This document shows positions 16,758 through 25,457 of a DNA stretch of 64,000 bases, one piece after another. The first letter of the stretch is position 1. Each line of letters opens with the position of its first letter. The notes under the pieces were generated by a model. That model was not told the DNA's origin. It searched no databases and saw only the letters and a list, made by a program, of their open reading frames with translations. Both the position numbers and the translations under genes were made by a program. Source of the DNA: Terriglobus roseus DSM 18391 (lineage in GTDB: Bacteria; Acidobacteriota; Terriglobia; Terriglobales; Acidobacteriaceae); assembly GCF_000265425.1 (NCBI RefSeq), contig NC_018014.1, positions 1,488,001-1,552,000 on the forward strand, in the 5' to 3' direction.

Positions 16758-18563
16758 ATGGAGTTTCATAGTCGTCGTGCCTTTCTTGTGCAGAGCGCTT
16801 CTGCGGCCCTGGCCGTCGCTGCTGGTGCACAGACACCGGCACCGCAGGCACCTCCGACTGCGGGTGCTCCGCCGGCGTTCGGGACGGCGCCTGCTGTTGG
16901 TCCGAAGGTGACGCCGGAGGACTTTGCGCATGCCGAGAAGCTGATGCAGATCACCATGACCCCGGCCAAACGCGCCGAGGCCGCGGGGAATTGGCAGAAC
17001 AGCATGGCGGCCCTGCTGGAACGACGCACCGGTCCTCGGAAGGTGGCGCTGGAGGATGGGCTGGCTCCTGCCACGACGTGGAATCCTGTGCTGTCGGGCA
17101 AAGATAGCCATCGTTCGACGGGTTCGAGCAAAGAGTCTGCGCAGATCTTCAGCACCGTGACTACCAAGCTGCTGGCGGATGATGAGTCGATTGCATTTGC
17201 GCCGGTGACGTCGTTGTCGCACTGGATTCAGTCGAAGCAAATCAGCTCGGAGCGGCTGACGAAGATCTACCTTGCGCGGTTGAAGCGCTACGATCCGCAA
17301 CTGCGTTGTGTGATCACGCTGACAGAAGAGCATGCGTTGCAGCAGGCGCGTGCTGCCGATGCAGAGATTGCGGCAGGGAAGTATCGCGGCGTGTTGCATG
17401 GCGTCCCCTACGGGCTAAAGGATCTGCTCGACACGGCTGGTATTGCGACGACATATGGCGCGGAGCCGTTTCGCAATCGCGTACCGAAGGCGGATGGTGC
17501 CGTCGTTCGCAAGCTGAATGATGCCGGTGCGGTGCTGGTTGCGAAGTTGTCGCTTGGTGCGCTTGCCTTGAATGACATTTGGTTCGGCGGGCAGACGATG
17601 AATCCGTGGCTGCTGGAAGAAGGCGCCTCCGGATCCAGCGCAGGGCCTGGCGCTGCTGTAGGTGCGGGGCTGGTGGGGTTTGCAATCGGCAGCGAGACGG
17701 AGGGGTCGATCACGTCGCCGTCGATGCGTTGCGGCGTTACGGGGCTTCGACCGACCTATGGGCGTGTGCCGCGCAGCGGTGCGATGGCGCTGGCATGGTC
17801 GCTGGATAAGCTGGGCCCTATGACTCGCTCGGTTGAGGACACGATGATGGTGTTGCAGGCCATCGCTGGCGCTGATGCCGGCGATGTTGCGAGTGTGGAT
17901 GCGGCGATGCCCTTCGATGCTTCTGCCGGCGCGAAGGGGCTTCGCGTTGGTTACTTTCCGAAGTGGATGGCGGAGGCTCCTGCGACGGATGTCGACCGGC
18001 ATGCGCTGGAGGTGGCAAAGCAACTTGGGATGGTGCCGGTCGAGGTCAGCCTGCCGGACTGGCCTTACGGCAGCCTGAACACGATCCTGTTTGCGGAGGC
18101 CGCGGCTTCTTTTGAGGAACTGACGCTGTCGAATGCGGATGATCAGTTGAAGATGCAGGTGCCGGACGCTTGGCCGAACTCATTCCGGCAGGCGCGTTTT
18201 CTCTCTGCGGTGGACTTTGTACAGGCGGACCGTATGCGGCGCCGCGTAGCGATGGAGATGGAGCGCGTGATGGGGCAGGTGGATCTGCTGCTCGTTCCTT
18301 CGCTGCGCGATGAGATTCTCACGATCACGAACTTCACGGGACATCCATCGCTTACATTTCGCGCGGGATTTGTGACGGTGGGTGAGGCGCGGAGTGACTG
18401 GGCGCCGGATTCGAAGCGGCCGCTGCCGAAGTTCAACCCGCCGCGCCGTGTGCCGCATGGAGTTACGCTCATCGGCAAGCTGTTCGATGAGGGAACCATT
18501 GCGCAGGCGGGCATTGCCATGGAAGGTGCGCTCGGTGTTTCGGGAGAACGTCCCCGGCTGTAA
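16758..18563 (+). CDS. Exported amidase (amidase-signature family)
   Basis: Enzyme of 601 residues that hydrolyses an amide bond. The N-terminus has a twin-arginine-like leader (SRRAFLVQSASAALAVAAGA) followed by a Pro-rich stretch. The amidase-signature catalytic triad is visible: Lys in GVPYGLKDLLDTAG, the cis-Ser and nucleophile Ser in the region GASGSSAGPG...GSETEGSI, as in GatA-type and fungal/plant amidases. It is longer than GatA because of about 130 N-terminal residues. AGGGAG precedes the ATG. It is separated by only 41 bases from the M28 gene and is probably co-transcribed with it. Not a tRNA amidotransferase subunit, since it is exported and lacks gatB/gatC neighbours. Substrate unknown. 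Confidence 0.9.
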   Translation: MEFHSRRAFLVQSASAALAVAAGAQTPAPQAPPTAGAPPAFGTAPAVGPKVTPEDFAHAEKLMQITMTPAKRAEAAGNWQNSMAALLERRTGPRKVALEDGLAPATTWNPVLSGKDSHRSTGSSKESAQIFSTVTTKLLADDESIAFAPVTSLSHWIQSKQISSERLTKIYLARLKRYDPQLRCVITLTEEHALQQARAADAEIAAGKYRGVLHGVPYGLKDLLDTAGIATTYGAEPFRNRVPKADGAVVRKLNDAGAVLVAKLSLGALALNDIWFGGQTMNPWLLEEGASGSSAGPGAAVGAGLVGFAIGSETEGSITSPSMRCGVTGLRPTYGRVPRSGAMALAWSLDKLGPMTRSVEDTMMVLQAIAGADAGDVASVDAAMPFDASAGAKGLRVGYFPKWMAEAPATDVDRHALEVAKQLGMVPVEVSLPDWPYGSLNTILFAEAAASFEELTLSNADDQLKMQVPDAWPNSFRQARFLSAVDFVQADRMRRRVAMEMERVMGQVDLLLVPSLRDEILTITNFTGHPSLTFRAGFVTVGEARSDWAPDSKRPLPKFNPPRRVPHGVTLIGKLFDEGTIAQAGIAMEGALGVSGERPRL

Positions 18564-18570
18564 AGGCGCT

Positions 18571-19932
18571 CTAGGTCAGGAACGCATACCTGGCACGCTG
18601 TGGACGCGAGAGCATTGCGTTCGCAGCGTCGTCGTTTTTGAAGCGCTCCGCCTGCGGATCCCAGTGCAGGTGACGATTGGTGTGCATTGCGATCTGGTGG
18701 ATGAGGCAGGTGGAACAAGCGCGGTGGCCCATCTCAACGGGTGAGATGGGTGCCTGGCGCGTACGGATGGAGTCCAGCCAGTTGCCGTGTTGATCGGTGC
18801 TCTTGTAGAGGTGGATCTCGTCTGGACCGATGACGGATTGCAGGATGCGCGGATCGCTTGCCTCAAGGCCTGAGGCTTTCACGCTGCCGCCGGGATCACT
18901 TGGTGTCGTCTGTTCCGTGCGTGTGACGAAGACCCATCCCTTGGTGCCGATGAACTTGATGCCATTGGGGAAGTCGCCGGAGATATCCATGGTGACGCCG
19001 TTCGCGTAGACGGCGTGGGTGAGGAACTTGCCATGGACGTTCCACAGGCCGCTCTTTGGGAACTCGGCGGAGCCCCAGACTTCGATGGGGCCGGTGTATT
19101 CGGTGTTCATGCCCCAGTGCGCGCTGTCGACGTGGTGTGCGCCCCAGCCGGTGATCATGCCCGCGCCGAACTGTTCGCAACGCAGCCAACCGGGGCGGTC
19201 GAAGCCCTTCTGCGGATGGACGCGGATCTCGGTGTAATACACCTCGGGCGTGGTGCCGAGCCATGCGTCGTAGTTGAAGCCCTTGGGCACGGGCATGGAC
19301 GGTGCTTCCGGTCCAGCGGGATCACCGGGAAGACCGACTTCAACGTGTTTCAAATCGCCGATGCGGCCGTTGCGGACGAGCTCTGCCGCGTACCGGAACT
19401 GCGACCACGACCGTTGCTGACTGCCTACCTGCAGGATGCGTCCGGAAGCCTGTACGGCGTTTGAAAGATAGCGGCCTTCGGCGATGGTGAGGGATGCGGG
19501 TTTCTGGAGATAGACATCCTTGCCCGCGCGCACGGCAGCCACGGCGATGGCTGCGTGCTGATGATCTGGCGTGCTGATGACGACAGCATCGATGTCGCGG
19601 TTCGCAAGGAGTTCGCGATAGTCGCTGTAGCCGGTGACGCCGTTGTAGGGCTTGCCGGACTTCTTTGCGTAGTAGTCGTTGATGAGCTGTTTGCCGGACT
19701 CAACGCGGTTGGCGTCCAGGTCGCAGGCAGCCATGATGCGCGCACCGTCAAACTGCCAGATGCCCGGAAGGTCATGTCCGCGAGAGATGCGGCCCACACC
19801 GATGGCGCCCACGTTGATGCGCTTCGAGGGCGAGCTTTGCCCCAGCGCGGAGAACGGGACGATCGTGGGGAAGCCGGCAGCCGCAGCCATTATGGCTGCG
19901 CCCTGAAGGAATGTTCTGCGCGTTGCAATCAT
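18571..19932 (-). CDS. Exported Gfo/Idh/MocA-family oxidoreductase
   Basis: NAD(P)-dependent sugar oxidoreductase-like protein of 453 residues. A twin-arginine leader (TRRTFLQGAAIMAAAAGFP) precedes a Rossmann fold (INVGAIGVGRISRGHDLPG) with the EKP-type loop present as LQKPASLT, and a C-terminal alpha/beta domain that includes GWGAHHVDSAHWG. Such secreted forms are numerous in acidobacteria and planctomycetes and act on sugars or sugar derivatives with a tightly bound cofactor loaded before Tat export. It ends 7 bases from the convergent amidase gene. It stands alone; no sugar-isomerase or transporter neighbour indicates the substrate. Confidence 0.92.
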   Translation of the reverse strand: MIATRRTFLQGAAIMAAAAGFPTIVPFSALGQSSPSKRINVGAIGVGRISRGHDLPGIWQFDGARIMAACDLDANRVESGKQLINDYYAKKSGKPYNGVTGYSDYRELLANRDIDAVVISTPDHQHAAIAVAAVRAGKDVYLQKPASLTIAEGRYLSNAVQASGRILQVGSQQRSWSQFRYAAELVRNGRIGDLKHVEVGLPGDPAGPEAPSMPVPKGFNYDAWLGTTPEVYYTEIRVHPQKGFDRPGWLRCEQFGAGMITGWGAHHVDSAHWGMNTEYTGPIEVWGSAEFPKSGLWNVHGKFLTHAVYANGVTMDISGDFPNGIKFIGTKGWVFVTRTEQTTPSDPGGSVKASGLEASDPRILQSVIGPDEIHLYKSTDQHGNWLDSIRTRQAPISPVEMGHRACSTCLIHQIAMHTNRHLHWDPQAERFKNDDAANAMLSRPQRARYAFLT

Positions 19933-20127
19933 GGCGTTACTCTTGGCGTCTCGGGACGGACGACGGCTTCAAGTCTCCTCGTGTGAGGGATACTTCAACA
20001 CGCGAACTATACCGCCTCAATAGGGGACTGTCCACGCCCGCAACGTCAGCTACTCCGCTTCGCCGTGCGATCTGGCGAAAGGAGTCTGTTGTCTGTCAGT
20101 GAGGAGCTTGCGACTGCTGCGGTAGAA

Positions 20128-20328
20128 CTAGCTTGCTTTTTTCAACAGACGGCGCCACCACGGAGATTCCTGCTTGCCAAACTTCTGCGCGGCAAAAGCG
20201 GCTGCCTCCTGGCGAGATTTCAGGACCTGCTCGCGCTGGTTCTGGGTGATTTCTGTGGCGGTTGGATACCAGCTCGCCACCTTGGAATGTAATTCGAGTT
20301 GCTTCTTCAAAACTGCCCCTTCGCCCAT
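20128..20328 (-). CDS. Small hypothetical basic protein
   Basis: Possible 66-residue protein starting MGEGAVLKKQLELHSKVAS and ending SPWWRRLLKKAS. It is helical, charged and Gln/Lys-rich, with no signal peptide or known motif. The start was placed at 20328, where GAGG lies at suitable distance; a longer in-frame ORF extends to 20466 but its extra residues look non-coding. It stands alone between the oxidoreductase gene and the metal-uptake operon. No family recognised; reality as a gene is moderately supported by amino-acid composition only. Confidence 0.5.
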   Translation of the reverse strand: MGEGAVLKKQLELHSKVASWYPTATEITQNQREQVLKSRQEAAAFAAQKFGKQESPWWRRLLKKAS

Positions 20329-20487
20329 GCGGACCTCGCGGCGATGGCATGATAAGCCTTCGCCGTTTCTTCTCTGATACTGACACACTTGGAGTTGGGT
20401 TGCTACCGGGGGAATCAGGGACTGTACGGTGGCGCTCGAAAAACAGAGGCTTGCGGCTATCGACATTCAATGCTTCAATCGTGACGG

Positions 20488-20865
20488 ATGAAACTCCTTG
20501 CCATTCTGCTGCTGATGCTCATGGGACTTCCCATGGCGTCGCCGCTGTTGGCACTGACGACCGGGTCAGACGACCATCTGCCAGCATGCTGCCGTCGCAA
20601 TGGAAAGCATCATTGCTTGATGGCGACAGGCAGTTCTGACGCTTCCACCGGGACACACATCCGTGCCAAGGCGGAGAAGTGCCCGATGTATCCGCAAGCG
20701 TCCGTTGCTGCTCCGCATGATGTCGCCACGCCGCCCGCAGAACAGGCGATCTACGCTTCGATTGTCAGCCATCCCACGGGCATCGCCCAGACAGAGTCGA
20801 AGTGGCGCGTTGCGCGGTATCGCAGCCGCCAGAAGCGCGGCCCACCAGTAAGCATCTTCCTGTAG
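20488..20865 (+). CDS. Small exported Cys/His-containing protein of unknown function
   Basis: Protein of 125 residues with a signal peptide (MKLLAILLLMLMGLPMASPL) and a short mature part carrying HLPACCRRNGKHHCLM (about residues 30-45), a Cys-Cys...His-His-Cys cluster suited to bind a soft metal, plus another Cys at 65 (KCPMYP). The C-terminus is basic (RSRQKRGPP). It lies upstream of a TonB receptor and a PepSY membrane protein with a Met/His-rich loop, suggesting a metal-handling operon, perhaps copper. From memory, similar small proteins occur next to receptors in other acidobacteria; this was not checked. Function inferred only. Confidence 0.72.
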   Translation: MKLLAILLLMLMGLPMASPLLALTTGSDDHLPACCRRNGKHHCLMATGSSDASTGTHIRAKAEKCPMYPQASVAAPHDVATPPAEQAIYASIVSHPTGIAQTESKWRVARYRSRQKRGPPVSIFL

Positions 20866-21023
20866 CCAGAGCACAAGCACCGGCACGTTTCTTCCTGCTT
20901 GCGGATGGATCATCCATTCGTAGCCTTGAATCGAGGGAAAGTGTCCGAGCTGCAGTGCACTCACCGTTCTGGAAGCTGCACAGGATGGCGTCTGTCTGAC
21001 GCGATCCAACGCTGGAGATTACC

Positions 21024-23891
21024 TTGTTCCGCTCAAGATTTGCTTTTCGTATTTCGCTGGCCTTCAGTTGCCCGCTTGCTTTGTCTGCGGTTGCATTTTC
21101 GCAGGAGGGCCTGACGACCGCGTCCGTTACAGGACGTGTGCTTGACCCCACGGGAGCTTCGATTCCGCGGACCGCTGTGACGGCGCTTGATCGTGCCACC
21201 GGCCAGTCGCGCATGGTAGAGACCGATGCGCAGGGGCGCTTTCGTATGCCACTGCTGCCGGTCGGCACCTACCATTTCACAGCCCACCCAGCAGGCTTTG
21301 CAGAGGCCGCGCGCGAAGTTCAACTAACGGTTGGCGCCGCGTTTGACCTGGTGCTTCAAGCGCCGCTTGGTGAGGCGACGACCGCCATCACCGTTGCCGC
21401 CGAGGCCCCTGTGATGGAGCAGGATCGCAGCCAGATTTCAGAGACGGTGCTGCAAACGGAGGTGAACAACCTGCCGTTCAGCGGCCGTAACTTCCTGGAC
21501 CTGGCCCTGCTGGCACCGGGCGTTTCACCCACCAACACTGGCAGTGTTCAGACCTTCGCGGAGACTTCGCCCGTGGTGGGGCAGGGCTACTCGGTGAACA
21601 GCCAGAGGAATTTTTCAAACAGCTTTATCGTCGATGGTCTTTCCGCGAATGACGATGCTGCGGGGCTCGCCGGCAACTTCTACAGCATGGACGTGGTGCG
21701 GGAGTTTCAAGTGGTGACGTCTGGCGGTCAGGCGGAGTTTGGTCGGGCGCTGGGTGGCTACTTCAACATCATCACGCGCAGTGGCGCGAACGATGTGCAC
21801 GGAACGGCTTACGGCTTCCTGCGCAACCAGCGTCTGAACGCCCAGAACCCGCTCTCGCGCAACAAGCTGCCGCTGACGCAGGGGCAGTACGGTGCGAGTC
21901 TTTCCGGTCCTATTCGGAAGGACAAGACCTTTCTCTTCGGCAACTATGAGGGGCGACGTCTGAACACGAACGGCATCATCACCATTACGCCTTCGAACGC
22001 AGCCGCAATCAATGCTCGTCTGAATGCTGTCGGATTTACGGGCCCGCGTCTGTCGGTGGGCACGGGGCCCACGACGTTGTACGGAACCACGGTCCATACC
22101 GATACCGCCTTCGTTCGTGCCGACCACCACTTCAGCGATCGCGATCAGTTCAGTATCCGTTACAGCTACTACGGATTGAACAGCGTCAATGCTCGTGGCG
22201 TGGGAAGCCTGTCGGATGTGAGTTTTGGCACTGCCGTTCGCGATCAGAATCACACGGTGGCTGTCAGTAATGTCGCGATGCTGTCGCCGCGCACCTTCAA
22301 CGAGACACGCGGACAGTTCACCTACGACAGTCTGAACGCCCCACCAAACACGGACAGCAGTCCCGCAGTAACGATCAGCGGTATTGCTACGTTTGGGCGA
22401 TTCTCGTCCTCGCCGACGAGCCGCCTTAATTCCCTGTACGAAGTGGTCGACAACCTTGTGCTTCAGCGCGGCGCTCATACGTTCAAGATGGGTGCGGACT
22501 TCCTCTTCAACCGCGACACCATTACCTTCCCGCAGTCGATCCGGGGCTCGTATACCTTTGCATCGCTCGCAGCGTTCAACAGTGGCACCTACAACACGGG
22601 CGGATTTACCCAGAGTTTCGGCACACCCTTTGTGCAGCAGAACAATCCGAATGTTGGCTTCTATGCGCAGGACCAGTGGAAGCTTGGACAGACCTTCACT
22701 CTGAACCTCGGCGTTCGGTATGACCTGCAGTTTCTGCGCTCGATCAACACCGATAAGAACAACGTGTCACCGCGTATCGGGTTCGCCTGGTCGCCGTATC
22801 GGTCCAGGACGACGGTCGTGCGTGGCAGCTACGGTCTCTTCTATGACCGTGTGCCACTGCGCGCGCTGGCAAATGCGCTTTTGTCTGCGAACAACACGAC
22901 GGATCCAACGCAGGGAAGGTTGCTGAGTTACACCTACTCGCCGACGACACCCGGAGCCCCGGTGTTTCCGAACACCGCTTCCACGCCGCCGGCTGGGGCG
23001 TTGTTGAACTACTCGACGATGAATCCGAATGTTCAGAATGCTTACTCGGAACAGGTAAGCCTTGGAGTTGAGCAACAGGTATTCGGCAGAGGCTCACTTG
23101 GCGTGAGCTACCAGCATGTTCGCGGACTGCATCTGCTGTCGTCGTACAACACAAACATCAATCTGAATGGAACGCGTCCAGATACAGCGCGCGGCAACAT
23201 CAAGCCGTATGATTCGCGGTTTGACTCCTCCTACGATGGGCTTGCTGTCTCGTTTCTACAGCGGCCTGTTTCGTGGGGTTCAGTGCGTGTGTCTTACACG
23301 TGGTCGAAGGCCATGGACAATGTTGGCGAATTCTTCTTCAGCTCTCCGATCAATAACTTCGACTTCAGTGTGGATCGAGCGCGATCGGACGATGACCAGC
23401 GGCATCGCGTGGTCTTCGATGCAACGGTGAACTCGCCTACGACTCACGCCGGCAGTGTCGCGGCCCACGTGACGCACGGGTGGCAGTTGGGCGGCATACT
23501 GCAGTACTACTCGCGCCTGCCGTTCAATGTGGTCACCGGTGCAAACACGCTGCAGCAGACAACGGCTCGGCCGTGCACGGTTGCTGCCTTCGGAACAGCC
23601 GCCTGTTCCCAGGCGATCAGGGGCGCTGTCATCGGGCGGAACAGCGGCACGGGATTTGATTTCTTCAGCCTGAATGCCCGTCTGAGTCGAAGCTTTGCAC
23701 TTACGGAACGGGTGAAGCTGGAAGCTGTTGCGGAGGCGTTCAATGCTCTGAATCATCGCAACGATGCCATCCCGAACGGAACGTTTGGAACAGGGCGAAT
23801 CGATGCGGCTCCAGTCAATGCGACGTTCGGGCAGGCCACCGCAGTCAACGATCCGCGCAGCCTTCAGCTTGCGGCACGAATCAGCTTCTAG
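21024..23891 (+). CDS. TonB-dependent receptor-like protein, probable metal/metallophore uptake
   Basis: Outer membrane receptor of 955 residues. Signal peptide (to about SAVAFS, residue 26), carboxypeptidase-regulatory-like domain (SVTGRVLDPTGASIPRTAV, about 32-115), plug (LPFSGRNFLDLALLAPGVSP; FIVDGLSANDDAAG) and a beta-barrel with C-terminal LQLAARISF, ending in Phe as expected for outer membrane assembly. The start is TTG, with TGGAG just before it. It lies between a Cys/His small protein and a PepSY inner membrane protein, an arrangement that fits import of a metal or a metal chelate with inner-membrane reduction. Substrate not shown by sequence. Confidence 0.88.
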   Translation: MFRSRFAFRISLAFSCPLALSAVAFSQEGLTTASVTGRVLDPTGASIPRTAVTALDRATGQSRMVETDAQGRFRMPLLPVGTYHFTAHPAGFAEAAREVQLTVGAAFDLVLQAPLGEATTAITVAAEAPVMEQDRSQISETVLQTEVNNLPFSGRNFLDLALLAPGVSPTNTGSVQTFAETSPVVGQGYSVNSQRNFSNSFIVDGLSANDDAAGLAGNFYSMDVVREFQVVTSGGQAEFGRALGGYFNIITRSGANDVHGTAYGFLRNQRLNAQNPLSRNKLPLTQGQYGASLSGPIRKDKTFLFGNYEGRRLNTNGIITITPSNAAAINARLNAVGFTGPRLSVGTGPTTLYGTTVHTDTAFVRADHHFSDRDQFSIRYSYYGLNSVNARGVGSLSDVSFGTAVRDQNHTVAVSNVAMLSPRTFNETRGQFTYDSLNAPPNTDSSPAVTISGIATFGRFSSSPTSRLNSLYEVVDNLVLQRGAHTFKMGADFLFNRDTITFPQSIRGSYTFASLAAFNSGTYNTGGFTQSFGTPFVQQNNPNVGFYAQDQWKLGQTFTLNLGVRYDLQFLRSINTDKNNVSPRIGFAWSPYRSRTTVVRGSYGLFYDRVPLRALANALLSANNTTDPTQGRLLSYTYSPTTPGAPVFPNTASTPPAGALLNYSTMNPNVQNAYSEQVSLGVEQQVFGRGSLGVSYQHVRGLHLLSSYNTNINLNGTRPDTARGNIKPYDSRFDSSYDGLAVSFLQRPVSWGSVRVSYTWSKAMDNVGEFFFSSPINNFDFSVDRARSDDDQRHRVVFDATVNSPTTHAGSVAAHVTHGWQLGGILQYYSRLPFNVVTGANTLQQTTARPCTVAAFGTAACSQAIRGAVIGRNSGTGFDFFSLNARLSRSFALTERVKLEAVAEAFNALNHRNDAIPNGTFGTGRIDAAPVNATFGQATAVNDPRSLQLAARISF

Positions 23892-23905
23892 ATGAGAACC
23901 CTTCA

Positions 23906-23931
23906 TGGACCGGCTGCGAGGCCGGTCCATG
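23906..23931 (+). other. Intercistronic hairpin between receptor and PepSY genes
   Basis: A 10-bp perfect stem (ATGGACCGGC / GCCGGTCCAT) with a 6-nt loop starts 14 bases after the receptor stop codon and ends 14 bases before the next ATG. The next gene's ribosome site (CGGAG) lies just outside the stem. It could stop part of the transcripts or protect the 3' end of the receptor message. Confidence 0.6.
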
Positions 23932-23945
23932 CTTTCGGAGATACC

Positions 23946-25394
23946 ATGTCGAACGACGTTTGGTTGCATGACGCTCCCTCGAGGGGGCTAGACCGCCGCA
24001 CCGTGTGGCGCTGGCATTTTTATGCAGGCCTGTTCTGTATTCCTTTCGTGCTGTGGCTTTCGGTCACGGGCACGGTGTTCCTCTTTCATCCGCAGATTCA
24101 ACGTCTGCTGGATCGTCCTTACGACCGTCTATCGATCCAGCAAAGGGCTACGGCGAATGCGCAGGTGCAGGCGGCGTTGAGCGCAGTGCCGGGCAGCACG
24201 CTCGATTCCTACGAGTTACCGCATACGGTGACCTCGGCAGCGCAGGTGTTGGTGGATAAAGAAGCGCAGCAGTTTCGCGTCTACGTTCATCCGCAGTCAC
24301 TTGCGATCCTCAAGATCGATGATGAGGATCATCGTGTCGATGTGTTCACCTCACGGTTACACGGCGAGCTATTACTTGGAAACTACGGCTCTTGGATCGT
24401 TGAGCTGGCTGGTAGCTGGGCTGTGGTGGTGGTTGTGACCGGGCTGTTTCTGTGGTGGCCGCGTGACTCGCGAGGACTGGGCGGCGTGCTCTATCCGCGC
24501 ACGGGCCTGGGTGGGCGAGCGTTTTGGAAAGACATCCACTCGGTAACCGGAATCTATGTTTCGTTCTTCGCTTTGTTTCTGCTGCTGACGGGGCTGCCAT
24601 GGGCGAAGAGCTGGGGCGGATACCTGAAAGCAATACGCCACTACAGCGCGGGGCGCGCAGTAAGTCAGGATTGGACAACAAGTAGCGCCGACGTGCTGGC
24701 GGCGAGGGCTGCGCGGAGTGGATCTGCCATGCATGACATGGCAAGCATGCCGGGACATGACATGGCGCACATGGGCGGCGGTGCGGCTGCGCACGCAGAA
24801 CACGCGGGCGTCTGGGGCCGGCACGCCACGATGATGACCGGGCCGAATGCCTTTGTTGCGATCGACACGATGGTTGCGACAGTCGCGCCGCTGCATCTTG
24901 CGAACCCGGTGCTGATTGCTCCGCCGCTGCATGCTGGCGGAAATTGGACTGCCAAGTCGGATACGCGGGATCGACCGCTGCGTGTGGATCTGGCACTCGA
25001 TGGCAGCACTGGCGATGTTGTGAAGCGGACCGACTTCCATTCGAAGCCATGGCTGGACCGGGTGATTGGAACCGGCATCGCCGCGCACGAAGGGCAGCTC
25101 TTCGGGCTGGCGAATCAGCTTGTGAGTCTTTTCACCACGATTGGCCTTGTCCTGCTGAGCGTCAGTGGACTGGTGATGTGGTGGAAGCGGAAGCCGGAGG
25201 CGGTGTTGGGAGCGCCGGTCGCGATTCGTCGCGTTCGTTTCTCTGCGGGCTTGATTGCCGTGATGTTGTTCCTTGGTCTGTACTTTCCGTTCCTGGGTGC
25301 CTCGATGATCGTTTTGGGCCTTGCGGAGCGCTTTGTCCTGCGTCGTCTGCCTGCGACCCAACGGTGGCTTGGGCTTCGACCGAGGAATGCCTAA
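23946..25394 (+). CDS. PepSY-TM family inner membrane protein with Met/His-rich loop
   Basis: Inner membrane protein of 482 residues of the PepSY-associated TM type (iron-regulated membrane protein, PiuB-like). Four or more spans are visible: near 24-46 (GLFCIPFVLWLSVTGTVFLF), 155-180 (SWAVVVVVTGLFLWWPR), 200-222 (FFALFLLLTGLPWAKSW) and paired spans at the C-terminus. HxxxG-type histidines (DIHSVTGIY, GTGIAAHEGQLF) are probable heme or metal ligands. A periplasmic loop at residues 262-290 is unusually rich in Met and His (MHDMASMPGHDMAHMGGG), a pattern typical of copper-binding sites. Start at 23946 chosen for its CGGAG; the longer frame lacks one. Probable reductase/permease partner of the upstream receptor; copper specificity is inference. 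Confidence 0.85.
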   Translation: MSNDVWLHDAPSRGLDRRTVWRWHFYAGLFCIPFVLWLSVTGTVFLFHPQIQRLLDRPYDRLSIQQRATANAQVQAALSAVPGSTLDSYELPHTVTSAAQVLVDKEAQQFRVYVHPQSLAILKIDDEDHRVDVFTSRLHGELLLGNYGSWIVELAGSWAVVVVVTGLFLWWPRDSRGLGGVLYPRTGLGGRAFWKDIHSVTGIYVSFFALFLLLTGLPWAKSWGGYLKAIRHYSAGRAVSQDWTTSSADVLAARAARSGSAMHDMASMPGHDMAHMGGGAAAHAEHAGVWGRHATMMTGPNAFVAIDTMVATVAPLHLANPVLIAPPLHAGGNWTAKSDTRDRPLRVDLALDGSTGDVVKRTDFHSKPWLDRVIGTGIAAHEGQLFGLANQLVSLFTTIGLVLLSVSGLVMWWKRKPEAVLGAPVAIRRVRFSAGLIAVMLFLGLYFPFLGASMIVLGLAERFVLRRLPATQRWLGLRPRNA

Positions 25395-25457
25395 AGCATT
25401 TGTGGTTCGTTGGATTCATGCTGAAGTGGGTCGCGCTACAATCTGCCTCATCGGGCG

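Noticed and set aside
20065-20292. 75-residue plus-strand frame opposite the small ORF at 20128-20328
   Set aside because: No ribosome site or domain; the minus-strand frame has a better start and composition.
25395-25457. Cobalamin riboswitch before eutB
   Set aside because: The gap is only 63 bases and has no B12-box-like sequence.
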